From positions 1 to 64,000 of the forward strand of contig NZ_JACXAA010000019.1 in assembly GCF_014699035.1 (NCBI RefSeq): a stretch of 64,000 nucleotides of DNA. Direction: 5' to 3'. The notes below the pieces were generated by a model. That model saw only the letters and a program-made list of their open reading frames with translations. It did no database searches and was not told the origin of the DNA. The stretch's first letter is position 1. Each line of letters begins with the position of its first letter. Made by a program: the position numbers and the translations under genes. This DNA comes from Spirosoma validum (GTDB taxonomy: Bacteria; Bacteroidota; Bacteroidia; Cytophagales; Spirosomataceae). Below are positions 32,424 to 41,792 of the stretch, one piece after another.

Positions 32424-34769
32424 CTACATTTGATAAACCAATTTTTCTTCAGTAAACGTAAGACTGATCTGCACCCCATTCATCTGGTTGATTTGCAGCT
32501 TTCCACCAAGTTGTTTGCTGAGCCCCCGAATCAGGCTCATGCCCAGCGTGCGACTTCGGTTCGGGTTTAAATCAGGAGGAAAACCCACGCCATCATCACT
32601 GATTGTGAGCTTGTATGTTTGTTGGCCCACTACCGTAAGTTCAATAGAGATACTTCCTGTTTGATCGGACGGGAAAGCGTACTTTAGCGAATTGGTAACG
32701 ACTTCATTTAGAATAAGCCCCAATGGCACCGCCAGAATGACATCAATATTAACAGGCGTAATGGCCATTTTTTTGATGACGGTATCCTGTCGGGCAAACG
32801 TAGCAAGCAAATAATCGACGATTTCCTCGATGTACTCCGCCATTGGAATCGTAGCTATTCGGTCCGATTGGTAGAGTTTCTGATGGATTAACGCCATAAC
32901 GTGCACCCGGTTCTGACTCTCCTGAATCGCAGAAAGAGCAGCTTTATCTTTCAAATACACACCCTGAGAATTGAGTAAGCTAGTGATAATCTGGAGGTTA
33001 TTTTTGACTCGGTGATGAATCTCTTTGAGCATCCACTCTTTTTCTTCCAGCAGGCCTTCCTTTTCATCCAGCAGATTATCTTTCTCGTTCAGAATAGACT
33101 GAAGCGTTTCATTTTTCTGATTGATTTCAAGCTGTTTGGCTTCCAGCAGTTTATTGCTACGTTGTTTTAATCGGTACTGATTATAACTGACTCCTAGCAA
33201 ACCTAATAATAAAAAGGTCCCCGCTAATATGCTATTGCGCGTTGTTTTTGCTTGGTCCAGTTCATGCTGCTGACGCTGTATCTGCTGCACTTTTTGGGCC
33301 GTAGCATAGCGCACTTCTACTTCAGCGAGTTGCCTCGTTTTTGCTACATTAAAAATGCTGTCATTCAACATTTTATGCAGCCTGAAATGGTTGATGGCCG
33401 ACAAATAATTTCCCTCCGTAGAGTCCACTTTATAGAGCATAAGATGAACATCCTTTATCGTTGACAAAGAGTTTTTCAACGGGAAATAGCTCAGCGACTT
33501 TCGAAGGTAGAAACCGGCAATTTTGTACTTGTTGCGCTTTAGATAAAACTGGCCAACATCCACCTGCACTTTTTGTGACATCTCGAAATCCCCACCCGAC
33601 CGATTATACCAGTCAACGGCTTCCAGATAGTATTTTTCTGCCAGAAAATAATTTTTCAAATTATCATAACAGCACGCTAATGCCTGCGCAACGCAGCCTT
33701 TTTGAATATTGTTAATGGGCTTGATTTCGCGGACGAGGTCTGCGATTAAACGAAGCCCTTCTTTTGATTTGTGATGCGCTACTAAATCCTGAACAACGTG
33801 GTAAGCGGCATTGTACAATGAAAAGTTAGGTAGCTTTTCATAACGCCATTGCTGGAGTGTTTTTTTATACCAATAGTTACTTTCATTCGGCTTATTTAAA
33901 TCCCCGTATATTTCTGCGACAGTGCCATAAAAAGTAGCTGCCGACAGCGTGTCCTGTGTCTGGTTCATGCTCCCCAGGCACTGTAGGGCATAATACAGCG
34001 CTTTATCGTAATTTCCTTTTAACCGATTTACACTGGCTAAACTGCTATAGATATAGTGTAATCTGGGGTACTTTACCGCTTTGTATCGGTTCAATACGTT
34101 AAGAAAATTTTCTTCTGCCAGGTCCAGATGACCAAGATCCTCATGGAGGGAGGCAATCTGTTCGGCCATCTGAATTTCTTTTTCCTGCCTGTTCAGTTCT
34201 TTGTAGAGTGTTTCAGCCTGATTATAGTACGAAAAAGCAGCCGGGTAATCGTTAACGATATAGCGTAAACAGGTGGCGAATCGATAGTTAGCATCGGCTT
34301 CCGTTTCTTTATCTCCTGTTCGCCGACAGTCGTCAATCAGTTTGGTGAAATGTTCCTTTCCCATTTGAACATTGCCCCCTTCTATGTACGCTACGCTCAG
34401 CAAACTTTCCACGTTGTGCTGCGCTTTTGGCAAATGCAATTTTTTGCCTAAATCGTTAGCCTCGTTCAAGTAGGTGATTGCACTGTCTAAATCCGTTTTG
34501 ACCTCGCCAGCTTTGTAGATATGAAACTTACCAAGTTCAATCAAGGCAGTAAGCCGGGATGTATCAGCCGTACTTTTCTCCAGCCTGACCATTAGTTGAT
34601 TGGCCATCTTTCGGGTAATATTTTGACCCGAAGTGAGTGAAGGCAGTACTAGTTGACAGGCAATCCAAAGTAAACCTGGCCAACCAGTTTTTGCTGAATA
34701 TCCGCCCGCCAATTTATTCACTCGTTGAAAAAGGAGTATCCAGGTAGACATCAATCTTGTTCGTTTCAA
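32424..34769 (-). CDS. TPR-domain sensor histidine kinase (HisKA_2)
   Basis: A 781-residue sensor kinase. An export-like hydrophobic stretch near residues 25-45 (GLLWIACQLVLPSLTSGQ) precedes about 400 residues of tetratricopeptide repeats, then one transmembrane helix (NSILAGTFLLLGLLGVSYNQ), a coiled coil with repeated DEKEGLLEEKE, and a HisKA_2 dimerisation domain with phospho-acceptor in EIHHRVKNNLQIITSLL (near residue 584). The HATPase follows with LILNEVVTNSLKYAF and SDDGVGFP. It is third in an operon: its start lies 3 bp from the stop of the gene at 34773, a close paralogue. Both probably phosphorylate the sigma-54 activator at 37078. Confidence 0.92.
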   Translation of the reverse strand: MKRTRLMSTWILLFQRVNKLAGGYSAKTGWPGLLWIACQLVLPSLTSGQNITRKMANQLMVRLEKSTADTSRLTALIELGKFHIYKAGEVKTDLDSAITYLNEANDLGKKLHLPKAQHNVESLLSVAYIEGGNVQMGKEHFTKLIDDCRRTGDKETEADANYRFATCLRYIVNDYPAAFSYYNQAETLYKELNRQEKEIQMAEQIASLHEDLGHLDLAEENFLNVLNRYKAVKYPRLHYIYSSLASVNRLKGNYDKALYYALQCLGSMNQTQDTLSAATFYGTVAEIYGDLNKPNESNYWYKKTLQQWRYEKLPNFSLYNAAYHVVQDLVAHHKSKEGLRLIADLVREIKPINNIQKGCVAQALACCYDNLKNYFLAEKYYLEAVDWYNRSGGDFEMSQKVQVDVGQFYLKRNKYKIAGFYLRKSLSYFPLKNSLSTIKDVHLMLYKVDSTEGNYLSAINHFRLHKMLNDSIFNVAKTRQLAEVEVRYATAQKVQQIQRQQHELDQAKTTRNSILAGTFLLLGLLGVSYNQYRLKQRSNKLLEAKQLEINQKNETLQSILNEKDNLLDEKEGLLEEKEWMLKEIHHRVKNNLQIITSLLNSQGVYLKDKAALSAIQESQNRVHVMALIHQKLYQSDRIATIPMAEYIEEIVDYLLATFARQDTVIKKMAITPVNIDVILAVPLGLILNEVVTNSLKYAFPSDQTGSISIELTVVGQQTYKLTISDDGVGFPPDLNPNRSRTLGMSLIRGLSKQLGGKLQINQMNGVQISLTFTEEKLVYQM

Positions 34770-34772
34770 AAG

Positions 34773-37067
34773 TTATGCACTAATCAAAGCTGGCTGAACT
34801 ACCTTTTCGGCCGTAAATGTCAGACTAATCTGGACCCCATTTAGCTGATTGATTTGCAGTTCGCCACCCAGTTGTTTGCTAAGCCCCCGTATGAGGCTCA
34901 TGCCCAGCGTGCGACTTCGATTTGGATTCAGATTAGTTGGCAGTCCAATGCCATCATCGCTGATCAACAGCCAGTAGTCCTGGTAATCAAGCCGTTTGAG
35001 TTCAATTTGAATGTTGCCACTTCGCCCCGAAGGAAATGCATATTTCAGTGAGTTCGTAATAGCTTCATTAATGATAAGGCCAAGGGGAACAGCCAGCGTA
35101 ACATCCAGGTCGACCGGCGAAACGTCAATCTGCTTATTGATACTTGCTCTTATATCAAATGTACCCATCAGGTAGTCAACGATTTCGGCGATATATTCGG
35201 CCATTGGTATACTGGACAACCGGTTTGATTGATACAGTTTCTGGTGGATGAGGGCCATGGCATGAACCCGATTCTGACTTTCCCGAATAGCCGCCAGCGC
35301 TGCCTGATCTTTAAGGTAAGTGGATTGGGAGTGAAGCAAGCTGGTGATGATTTGCAGGTTGTTTTTCACCCGGTGGTGAATCTCCCGAAGCATCCATTCA
35401 CGTTCCCGGAGTAACTGTTCCTGATCAATGACAGCTTTTTGAAGGGATTCATTTTTCTGATTAATCTCAATCTGTTTGGCTTCCAATAGTTTGTTACTAC
35501 GTTGTTTAAGATTATAGCGATTGACGCTTAGTCCTAATAATAATAATAGCAAGATCGTACCGACAACAATACTATTTCGAGTCATAAGCGCCTGTTGTAA
35601 CTTCGTTTGTTGTACTAAGCTTTGCTCCGTTAATAATTGAATATTCTGTTGACTTAGTTTTAAATTCTGATCTTTCTTTTCACTTTCAAACTCAATTTCT
35701 AACTGCGCGATCTGTCGGCTTTTTGTGGTATTTAACAAGGAGTCCTGCAAGGCTTTATAGCGCTGGTAATGCTGAATAGCGGAGAAGTAATTGGCCCGGG
35801 TCGAATCCAGTCTGAACCATTGTAAATGATTTTTAGCCAGCGCCATGATCGATCCATTCAACTGGCATCGCGACTCATTTAGGGCCAGATAGCGACGGGC
35901 CTGCTGAAACTGACCGCTCTTGATCAAGAAGTTGATAACGGCTTGATAAATCCGGGCACGCCCTAAACTTCCTATTCCCCTTTTGGCCAGTAAATCCAAT
36001 GCCTGACCACAGTACGCCTGAGCTTGTTTAAACTGATTTAACTCGGTATAAATCGAAACAAAACGAAAGTCGACTAGCAGCTGACTTTCCGCTGATGTTG
36101 GTGGATACTGTCGAGACTTTTGCTGTAAATAGCGAAGAGCTTCCCAAGGCTTATGCTGTTGAAGTAACAAATCGGACAGGTTGCCCACCAGGTGGAGGAT
36201 ATAGGCATTATTAGCATGCTTTAACGCGATGGCCAGCGATTTCTGAAAATAGATTTTTGCCTGTTTAAACTGGCCTAGTCCATAATAGGTGAGCCCAACC
36301 CGGTTGTAAATGGTACAAATTGACAGCGAACTGTCTTTACCTGCTTCAGCGGCTCTAACGGCCATCAGGCCAAAGGCAAGGCCTTCTTTATAATCACCAA
36401 GCTTGGTTGATACAAAGCCGAGCAGATCATACACCATCGCTAAATCGGTGTGGCCAATGGCTCGGAATAACGCAAGGGCACTCTGCAACTCAGTCAGGGC
36501 TAGCGCATAATTTTCCTGTATCTGATGAAGATCAGACAGTTCCTTATACATATCGGCCTGTTTCACTCTATCATCCGCCTGTATAAAATAGCCAAGTGCT
36601 TTCTCGTAGTAGTGAATCTTTTTGGGTAACTCCTCCCCTTCCAGCGTATAAAAACGGGCTTGATTCATGTACACATAACCAAGCTGCTTCCCTTGGTTAT
36701 GTCTGAGGAAAAAATCGATTGCCTGCTTGGCATAATTTCTGGCCTTTAGCGTGTCTCCTTTTTCCAGCCAGATTAGGAACGAGGTATACGAAGCTTCGCC
36801 CATCCCGCCCTGATAATGCAATGACTGACTCAGCTTATTGGCCTGTTGACTCATCTGGAGAGCTGTGTCTAAATCATGCGCTTCTTCTCCTGGTTTTAGA
36901 ACGTAGCACTGACTTAGTTGTAACAGTACGTTCACCCGATTGGTATCCGGTTTACTAACGGTCAACACCCGTTGTAAACTGTCAATCTGGGAGGCAGACC
37001 ATTGGGCTTTAGTAGATATGGTTAAGAGCATCCCTAGCGCCAGGAAAATGTACTGCTTCATAGGCAT
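34773..37067 (-). CDS. TPR-domain sensor histidine kinase (HisKA_2)
   Basis: A 764-residue paralogue of the next kinase in the operon. A signal peptide (MPMKQYIFLALGMLLTISTKAQ) leads into periplasmic tetratricopeptide repeats (about residues 60-430), a transmembrane helix (NSIVVGTILLLLLLGLSVN) after a coiled coil, and a cytoplasmic HisKA_2/HATPase kinase with REIHHRVKNNLQIITSLL (near residue 562), LIINEAITNSLKYAF and SDDGIGLP. Only 10 bp separate its start from the upstream activator gene, so transcription is shared. Pairing of HisKA_2 kinases with an NtrC-type regulator, rather than a LytTR regulator, is noteworthy. The stimulus is unknown. Confidence 0.92.
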   Translation of the reverse strand: MPMKQYIFLALGMLLTISTKAQWSASQIDSLQRVLTVSKPDTNRVNVLLQLSQCYVLKPGEEAHDLDTALQMSQQANKLSQSLHYQGGMGEASYTSFLIWLEKGDTLKARNYAKQAIDFFLRHNQGKQLGYVYMNQARFYTLEGEELPKKIHYYEKALGYFIQADDRVKQADMYKELSDLHQIQENYALALTELQSALALFRAIGHTDLAMVYDLLGFVSTKLGDYKEGLAFGLMAVRAAEAGKDSSLSICTIYNRVGLTYYGLGQFKQAKIYFQKSLAIALKHANNAYILHLVGNLSDLLLQQHKPWEALRYLQQKSRQYPPTSAESQLLVDFRFVSIYTELNQFKQAQAYCGQALDLLAKRGIGSLGRARIYQAVINFLIKSGQFQQARRYLALNESRCQLNGSIMALAKNHLQWFRLDSTRANYFSAIQHYQRYKALQDSLLNTTKSRQIAQLEIEFESEKKDQNLKLSQQNIQLLTEQSLVQQTKLQQALMTRNSIVVGTILLLLLLGLSVNRYNLKQRSNKLLEAKQIEINQKNESLQKAVIDQEQLLREREWMLREIHHRVKNNLQIITSLLHSQSTYLKDQAALAAIRESQNRVHAMALIHQKLYQSNRLSSIPMAEYIAEIVDYLMGTFDIRASINKQIDVSPVDLDVTLAVPLGLIINEAITNSLKYAFPSGRSGNIQIELKRLDYQDYWLLISDDGIGLPTNLNPNRSRTLGMSLIRGLSKQLGGELQINQLNGVQISLTFTAEKVVQPALISA

Positions 37068-37077
37068 TAATAAGCGA

Positions 37078-39207
37078 CTAATTCATGTCTGACGAGTTGC
37101 TTGGCGGCTGAACGGAAAGGACTTTTCGAATCCCCAGTTTTTCCATCCGATACTCGAGTGTAGTAGGTTTCAAGTTCATTAATTCAGCGGCTCCACCACT
37201 TCCCCGAATTCGCCCATTTGTTTGTTTAAGAATTGCCAGGATGTATTCCCGTTCCGTTTCCTGCTGAATCTGTTTAACATCCTGTAAATCCTTTGGCGTT
37301 GAATTCCCCAATTTAAAACTGGTATCAGGTTGAATCATGATCTCTGACATCGTCATAGAGAATAAGCTATTGATCAATGGGCGACCCAGCGTTAGCGGTG
37401 ATTGACCGTCATTAATAATGACAGCCTGTTCAATCACATTTTCTAATTCCCGGATATTACCTGGCCAACTGTAATTGATTAGCTCATTCAATACCGCTTC
37501 GCTAATCCCATGAAAGGGTTTTCCTAATTTGCGGGCCGATCGTTGGGCGAAAAATTGGGCCAAGAGGGGTATATCGCCAGGTCGTTCCCGTAAGGTTGGC
37601 AAGGTGATGGGAAACGTAGCTAATCGAAAATACAGATCCATCCGAAAACGCCCTTCGGCTACCTCTTTTTCCAGATGTCGGTTGGTGGCAGCCACAATGC
37701 GCACATCCGTTTTAATGAGCGTTTTGCCACCGACTCGCTCGATCTCCTTTTCCTGGAGTACGCGCAGGAGTTTAGCTTGTAATTCGAGGGGCATCTCTCC
37801 TACTTCATCCAGAAAAATAGTGCCGCCCTGCGCCAGTTCAAACTTACCGATCCGTTTCTCAAAAGCACCCGTAAAAGCGCCTTTTTCGTGACCAAAAAGT
37901 TCCGATTCAATCAGGTTTGCCGGTAGTGTCGCACAGTTGATTTTTACCAAGATTTTGTCTTTCCGTGATGATAGATTATGAAGCGCCCGGGCTATAAGCT
38001 CTTTTCCAGTGCCACTCTCGCCTAATATAAGCACCGTCGTATCGGTATTGGCTACCTGAGTAACCTGGTCAAAAACACGTAACAGGCGTTGGCTTCGACC
38101 AATGATTTCCTCAAAATTGGCCAATGTTTTTACCTCTTCCTGCAAATAGTTGTTTTCCCGTTTTAGCTGCTCACTCAGTCGGGCAACTTCCTCAAAGGCA
38201 AGAACCCGCTCCAGCATTAATACAATCGGTTGTTCTAGCCGCTCCAATAACCGAAGATGTCTGGAATGATAGGTATCAGGCTTACGACTCAGAAAAGAAA
38301 TAGAGAACTTATCCGCTACCCCCACGGTAAAGGGCATTACTAAGGCCGATTCAAGTCGGAACGCTTTGGCCAGCATCTGTCCAAGGCGATTCTGTTTGCA
38401 GAAAATACTAAACGTATCCTCCGTATAGCGCACTGGGCCTACAGGCACTTGTTCATCCTGAAACTGGAGCAGTTGCTCAACTGTCGTGTTCGTCATCTGC
38501 TGGAGATCAGTCAAACTAATGGTTTGATACTCCTCAAAGCCGACTCGGTAGTAATTGAAACACTGCGTTGTGCCTTTCTTTTGGTATTGAATCGATAAAA
38601 AATCGAACGGCACTTGCGACTGAAGAACCATCGCTGCGTTCAGTAGCCTTTGCTCCCAACTTCCGGGAGCCGACAGCGCATCGGTCAGGGCAATCTGAAG
38701 CGCTTTTTCTTCCCGAAGTTTGATTTCAACACTATGCGCATGCCGGTATCGACTGATTTCCAGGGTAGTAAGAATATCTTTTTCCCGAAATGGCTTAACT
38801 ATATAGCCAATCGGCTGCGTAGCTTTTACCGCTTCCAGTACGCTTTTATTGTCGTTGGCAGATATATAGATAAACGGAATGCTGAGTTCTTCCAGTTGTT
38901 TCGCCAGGTCTATGCCCGTTTCTTTTCCCTTCAGGTAAATATCAAGCAATACGATATCGGGCTTTTGCTGGGCCATAATCGCTAAGGCTTCATCAACGGA
39001 GTCGGCAACGCCAATGACCGGATAGCCTGCTTCATCCAGAATAAGCTCCAGATCATTTGCGATAATGTATTCATCTTCAACAATTAAAATCTTGCAGGCC
39101 GAAGTTAGAGAAAGAGGAGGGTTGACTGGTGATTGCATAGTCCGAAATGAGTTAGAGGATAGCATTGACCGCGTTTTCATTTGCTTACAAGAAGTATTCC
39201 CATTCAA
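37078..39207 (-). CDS. NtrC/FhlA-type sigma-54 activator: REC-GAF-AAA-HTH
   Basis: A 709-residue bacterial enhancer-binding protein. Receiver domain about residues 38-155 with phospho-acceptor Asp89 (IVLLDIYLKG); a GAF-like region about 180-350; a coiled-coil linker; an AAA+ domain from about 375 with Walker A GESGTGKE, ELFGHEKGAFTGA (the sigma-54 contact loop) and Walker B GGTIFLDEVGEM; and a C-terminal Fis-type HTH (GSGGAAELMNLKPTTLEYRM). ATG at 39138 (MQSPVNPP) is an alternative start. It leads a leftward operon with two TPR kinases. Two sigma-54 promoters with a common upstream palindrome lie at 30.6 and 39.4 kb on either side, the natural targets. Confidence 0.95.
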   Translation of the reverse strand: MNGNTSCKQMKTRSMLSSNSFRTMQSPVNPPLSLTSACKILIVEDEYIIANDLELILDEAGYPVIGVADSVDEALAIMAQQKPDIVLLDIYLKGKETGIDLAKQLEELSIPFIYISANDNKSVLEAVKATQPIGYIVKPFREKDILTTLEISRYRHAHSVEIKLREEKALQIALTDALSAPGSWEQRLLNAAMVLQSQVPFDFLSIQYQKKGTTQCFNYYRVGFEEYQTISLTDLQQMTNTTVEQLLQFQDEQVPVGPVRYTEDTFSIFCKQNRLGQMLAKAFRLESALVMPFTVGVADKFSISFLSRKPDTYHSRHLRLLERLEQPIVLMLERVLAFEEVARLSEQLKRENNYLQEEVKTLANFEEIIGRSQRLLRVFDQVTQVANTDTTVLILGESGTGKELIARALHNLSSRKDKILVKINCATLPANLIESELFGHEKGAFTGAFEKRIGKFELAQGGTIFLDEVGEMPLELQAKLLRVLQEKEIERVGGKTLIKTDVRIVAATNRHLEKEVAEGRFRMDLYFRLATFPITLPTLRERPGDIPLLAQFFAQRSARKLGKPFHGISEAVLNELINYSWPGNIRELENVIEQAVIINDGQSPLTLGRPLINSLFSMTMSEIMIQPDTSFKLGNSTPKDLQDVKQIQQETEREYILAILKQTNGRIRGSGGAAELMNLKPTTLEYRMEKLGIRKVLSVQPPSNSSDMN

Positions 39208-39373
39208 GCTTTGGGTTAGCGCAAGCAGTATAAAACTAGCTCCTTTATGAAGGATAACGACTCAAAACAAGGATAAATAATATAATAGTCGAGTAAAAAC
39301 CAACGATAACTTAGCCGTACCTGGCGCTGTATCGCCTTCTTTCCCCGTCACTGTCTACGGAAACTATAGACAA

Positions 39374-39398
39374 CTCCAGTTTTTTTGGAGAACTCCAG
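39374..39398. promoter_or_regulatory. Enhancer-type site (UAS) for sigma-54 activator, copy 2
   Basis: CTCCAGTTTTTTTGGAG (39374-39390) is a perfect 5-bp inverted repeat with a 7-bp spacer, directly followed by another AACTCCAG half-site (39391-39398). The same element occurs at 30574-30590. It lies about 126 bp upstream of the sigma-54 promoter at 39517. Further down, ATCGATCAC occurs twice 14 bp apart (about 39415-39440), which may be an additional factor site. Confidence 0.65.
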
Positions 39399-39516
39399 AT
39401 TAAAAACTACTACTGATCGATCACTAAAAATCGATCACGGCAAATTATCGATTGACACTGAGGAATTTGAATCGATGTATAGGATCAAATTCCTGGTTTA
39501 CGAATAGCTCAAAGGC

Positions 39517-39532
39517 TGGCACTCACCTTGCT
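39517..39532 (+). promoter_or_regulatory. Consensus sigma-54 promoter
   Basis: TGGCACTCACCTTGCT matches the -24/-12 consensus TGGCAC-N5-TTGC exactly. Transcription would start near 39544, just before the ATG at 39563. It lies downstream of the CTCCA-N7-TGGAG site, in the divergent region facing the activator operon at 37078-39207. The frame to its right extends back through this promoter, but the gene start is placed after it. Confidence 0.75.
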
Positions 39533-39562
39533 AGGGAGTATGGATATACAGTTCACCTTAGT

Positions 39563-40036
39563 ATGCTTATGGCCAATCCCAAGCCAATTATCGAGGTTGT
39601 TTATGGTGTTTTTGCCGATAACAATTTAAGTCGGATACTGCCTGTACTGGATGAGAAAATCGTACTTTATAGTTCTGAGTATGGACCTGCCGGTCTTGAA
39701 TACCACGGTAGAAGCGGTTTCATAACAATGATGTCAAGGCTATACGCAATTTGTGAGAACCTCAGCGTGAACTCTCTTGTCTATTACAGCCCTGATGACG
39801 ATCAATTGCAGGATACCATCATTACAACCGGCTTTTTTAAAGGTAAACTTCTGATAGATAACGAACTAGCCGTTTTGCCTTTTGTGCATTACTGGCAACT
39901 AAAAGATAATCGAGTGCTTAGGCTAAGGGCGTTCAGTTGGGATTCCGCTAAGCTGCTCAATCGGTTGCAACAGGCGAATATAGGGCCAAATCTTCCGTCA
40001 AACGGGCATCATAATGCTGGTAACGGTACCCAATAA
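39563..40036 (+). CDS. SnoaL-like (NTF2-fold) small protein
   Basis: A 157-residue cytosolic protein with an NTF2/SnoaL-like pattern: an N-terminal helix (IIEVVYGVFADNNLSRILPVL), strand DEKIVLYSS with a central YHGRSGFITMMSRL helix, and a closing beta-sheet with HYWQLKDNRVLRLRAFSWD. SnoaL-like proteins are small ligand-binding or enzyme-like domains; function here is unknown. The frame opens at 39452, but the sigma-54 promoter at 39517-39532 places the start at ATG 39563 (or 39569). It is 25 bp upstream of the antiporter gene, so the two form a sigma-54-dependent unit. Confidence 0.72.
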   Translation: MLMANPKPIIEVVYGVFADNNLSRILPVLDEKIVLYSSEYGPAGLEYHGRSGFITMMSRLYAICENLSVNSLVYYSPDDDQLQDTIITTGFFKGKLLIDNELAVLPFVHYWQLKDNRVLRLRAFSWDSAKLLNRLQQANIGPNLPSNGHHNAGNGTQ

Positions 40037-40061
40037 AACGTAGCGCCTAATTACAACAAGC

Positions 40062-41642
40062 ATGCATCCACTTGAAACGGTTCTTCTGTTACTGATTTTT
40101 GTCATTGGGCTGGCCCTGATTGCCCGGCGGCTCAATCTGGTCTTCCCGATCGTACTAACGGTAGGTGGCCTGGTCATTGGCTTTATTCCGGGTTTGCCAA
40201 ATGTCGGCTTGGATTCGTCGGTTGTGCTCCTTGTCTTTTTACCACCTATTCTTTATAGCGCAGCCTGGTATACGAACTGGAGCGACTTTCGCCGGAATTT
40301 AGAACCCGTTGTCGTGCTCGCATTAGGTCTGGTAGTGGCTACCAGTATAGGTATCGCTTACATAGCTCAATCGTTTATTCCAGGCTTTACGCTAGCCACG
40401 GGCTTATTACTGGGAGCCATCGTCTCGCCTTCCGATGCTGTAGCGGCTACGGCGATCATGAAGACCCTGGCTGTACCTCGAAAAATTGTGGCCATTCTGG
40501 AAGGTGAGAGCCTGGTTAATGACGCGACGGCTTTAGTCATCTTTCAGCTGGCACTAGCGACCATGAATTCTGGGCGTTTTTCCTTAACTGACTCACTGCT
40601 AGATTTCGTCCGGTTAGCGGGGGGTGGTATTGGTGTAGGGCTGCTTATTGGCTACTTATCCTACTGGCTGCATAAACATGGCAATCTGGAATCCGCCCTG
40701 GAAACCGTGCTGACGTTTGTGACGGCCTACTCGGCTTACATAGCGGCCGAACAACTTCATTTAAGTGGAGTGCTCAGTGTAGTTACGGCAGGATTATTAT
40801 TAGGCCATAAACAATCGAGGGTACATAGCCCCACTACGCGGATGCAGGCGGTTGCGGTTTGGGATTTTGTGGTTGTCTTGTTGAATGGGCTTATCTTTAT
40901 TTTAATTGGGTTGCAATTGCCGCACGTTGTGGCCTCTATCAAAGGTCAGTCGCTGGGGCAACTCGTTTGGTTTGGCTTGCTTATTAGTTTGACCGCGGTT
41001 GCTATTCGCTTCCTGGGCATCTTTTTAGCCGATACGGTTTCTACCCAGGTACGAAAGGGTTGGCATCTTCCTCCCGTATTTCCTTCCTACAAACACACAA
41101 CCTTGTTAGCCTATATCAGTATGCGGGGTATTGTCTCACTGGCGGCTGCCCTATCGATTCCAGAACGACTACCCAATGGCCTTCCCTGTCCGGGCCGAAA
41201 TCTAATCCTGTTTATTACGTTTTGCGTGATTCTGTTTACGCTGGTTGGGCAGGGAAGTCTACTTCCTATGGTTATCCGGGCCTTACAATTTGGGCAGCAG
41301 TCTACCGACTATCTTTCCCGACGGGAAATACGCAAACGACTTTCCCAAAAAGCGCTGGCCGTGATTCATCGTGTAGTTAGTAAAGAAGGGCTTGTTGGAG
41401 ACACAGTCCAGGAAATCATCGACCGGCATCAGGAGCGCGTGGATGACCTTGAACGGGGAGATTCTGAAAAGACGCTATCTCAACATCAACTCAGCCAGAA
41501 ACTGACTCTATCATCTATACAGGCGCAACGGTCTGAGTTATTAACCTTACGCGACGCCCAACTGATTGATGTCGACTTGTTTCATGAATTGGAAAACGAA
41601 CTGGATCGGGAAGAGATTCAATTGAAGGTCATCGATGCTTAG
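40062..41642 (+). CDS. Na+/H+ antiporter, CPA1/NhaP type
   Basis: A 526-residue polytopic cation/proton antiporter. About 12 hydrophobic segments occupy residues 1-420, with the family signatures FLPPILYSAAW, GAIVSPSDAVAATAI and LEGESLVNDATALVIF, whose acidic residues bind and exchange the cation. A cytoplasmic tail from about residue 425 (RREIRKRLSQKALAV) is charged and helical. Such proteins export Na+ (or K+) in exchange for H+, adjusting pH and osmotic balance. It is downstream of a SnoaL-like gene under a consensus sigma-54 promoter, so the neighbouring NtrC-type system may control ion homeostasis; this is inferred. Confidence 0.94.
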   Translation: MHPLETVLLLLIFVIGLALIARRLNLVFPIVLTVGGLVIGFIPGLPNVGLDSSVVLLVFLPPILYSAAWYTNWSDFRRNLEPVVVLALGLVVATSIGIAYIAQSFIPGFTLATGLLLGAIVSPSDAVAATAIMKTLAVPRKIVAILEGESLVNDATALVIFQLALATMNSGRFSLTDSLLDFVRLAGGGIGVGLLIGYLSYWLHKHGNLESALETVLTFVTAYSAYIAAEQLHLSGVLSVVTAGLLLGHKQSRVHSPTTRMQAVAVWDFVVVLLNGLIFILIGLQLPHVVASIKGQSLGQLVWFGLLISLTAVAIRFLGIFLADTVSTQVRKGWHLPPVFPSYKHTTLLAYISMRGIVSLAAALSIPERLPNGLPCPGRNLILFITFCVILFTLVGQGSLLPMVIRALQFGQQSTDYLSRREIRKRLSQKALAVIHRVVSKEGLVGDTVQEIIDRHQERVDDLERGDSEKTLSQHQLSQKLTLSSIQAQRSELLTLRDAQLIDVDLFHELENELDREEIQLKVIDA

Positions 41643-41655
41643 AAACTGCGGTTGT

Positions 41656-41737
41656 AATCCCTTCTTTTTACTGCAAAACCATCTTTTTTTACTGCACTCT
41701 CTAACCGTTCCCCCGGTAGGTTTGTACCGACAAAAAC
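41656..41737 (+). promoter_or_regulatory. Activated promoter, TTYTTAYYG repeat family (copy B)
   Basis: Gap-free alignment with 26425-26506. The repeats TTTTTACTG occur at about 41666 and 41687 (21 bp apart), and TAGGTTTG at 41717-41724 is the -7 box, followed by GACAAAAAC. It starts directly after the antiporter stop and serves the hydrolase at 41793. The same element arrangement occurs upstream of both surface-protein genes. Confidence 0.65.
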
Positions 41738-41792
41738 CCAAGAATACTTATCTCTAATTTATCATTTACTCTCAACATTTAATCCCAAAACC

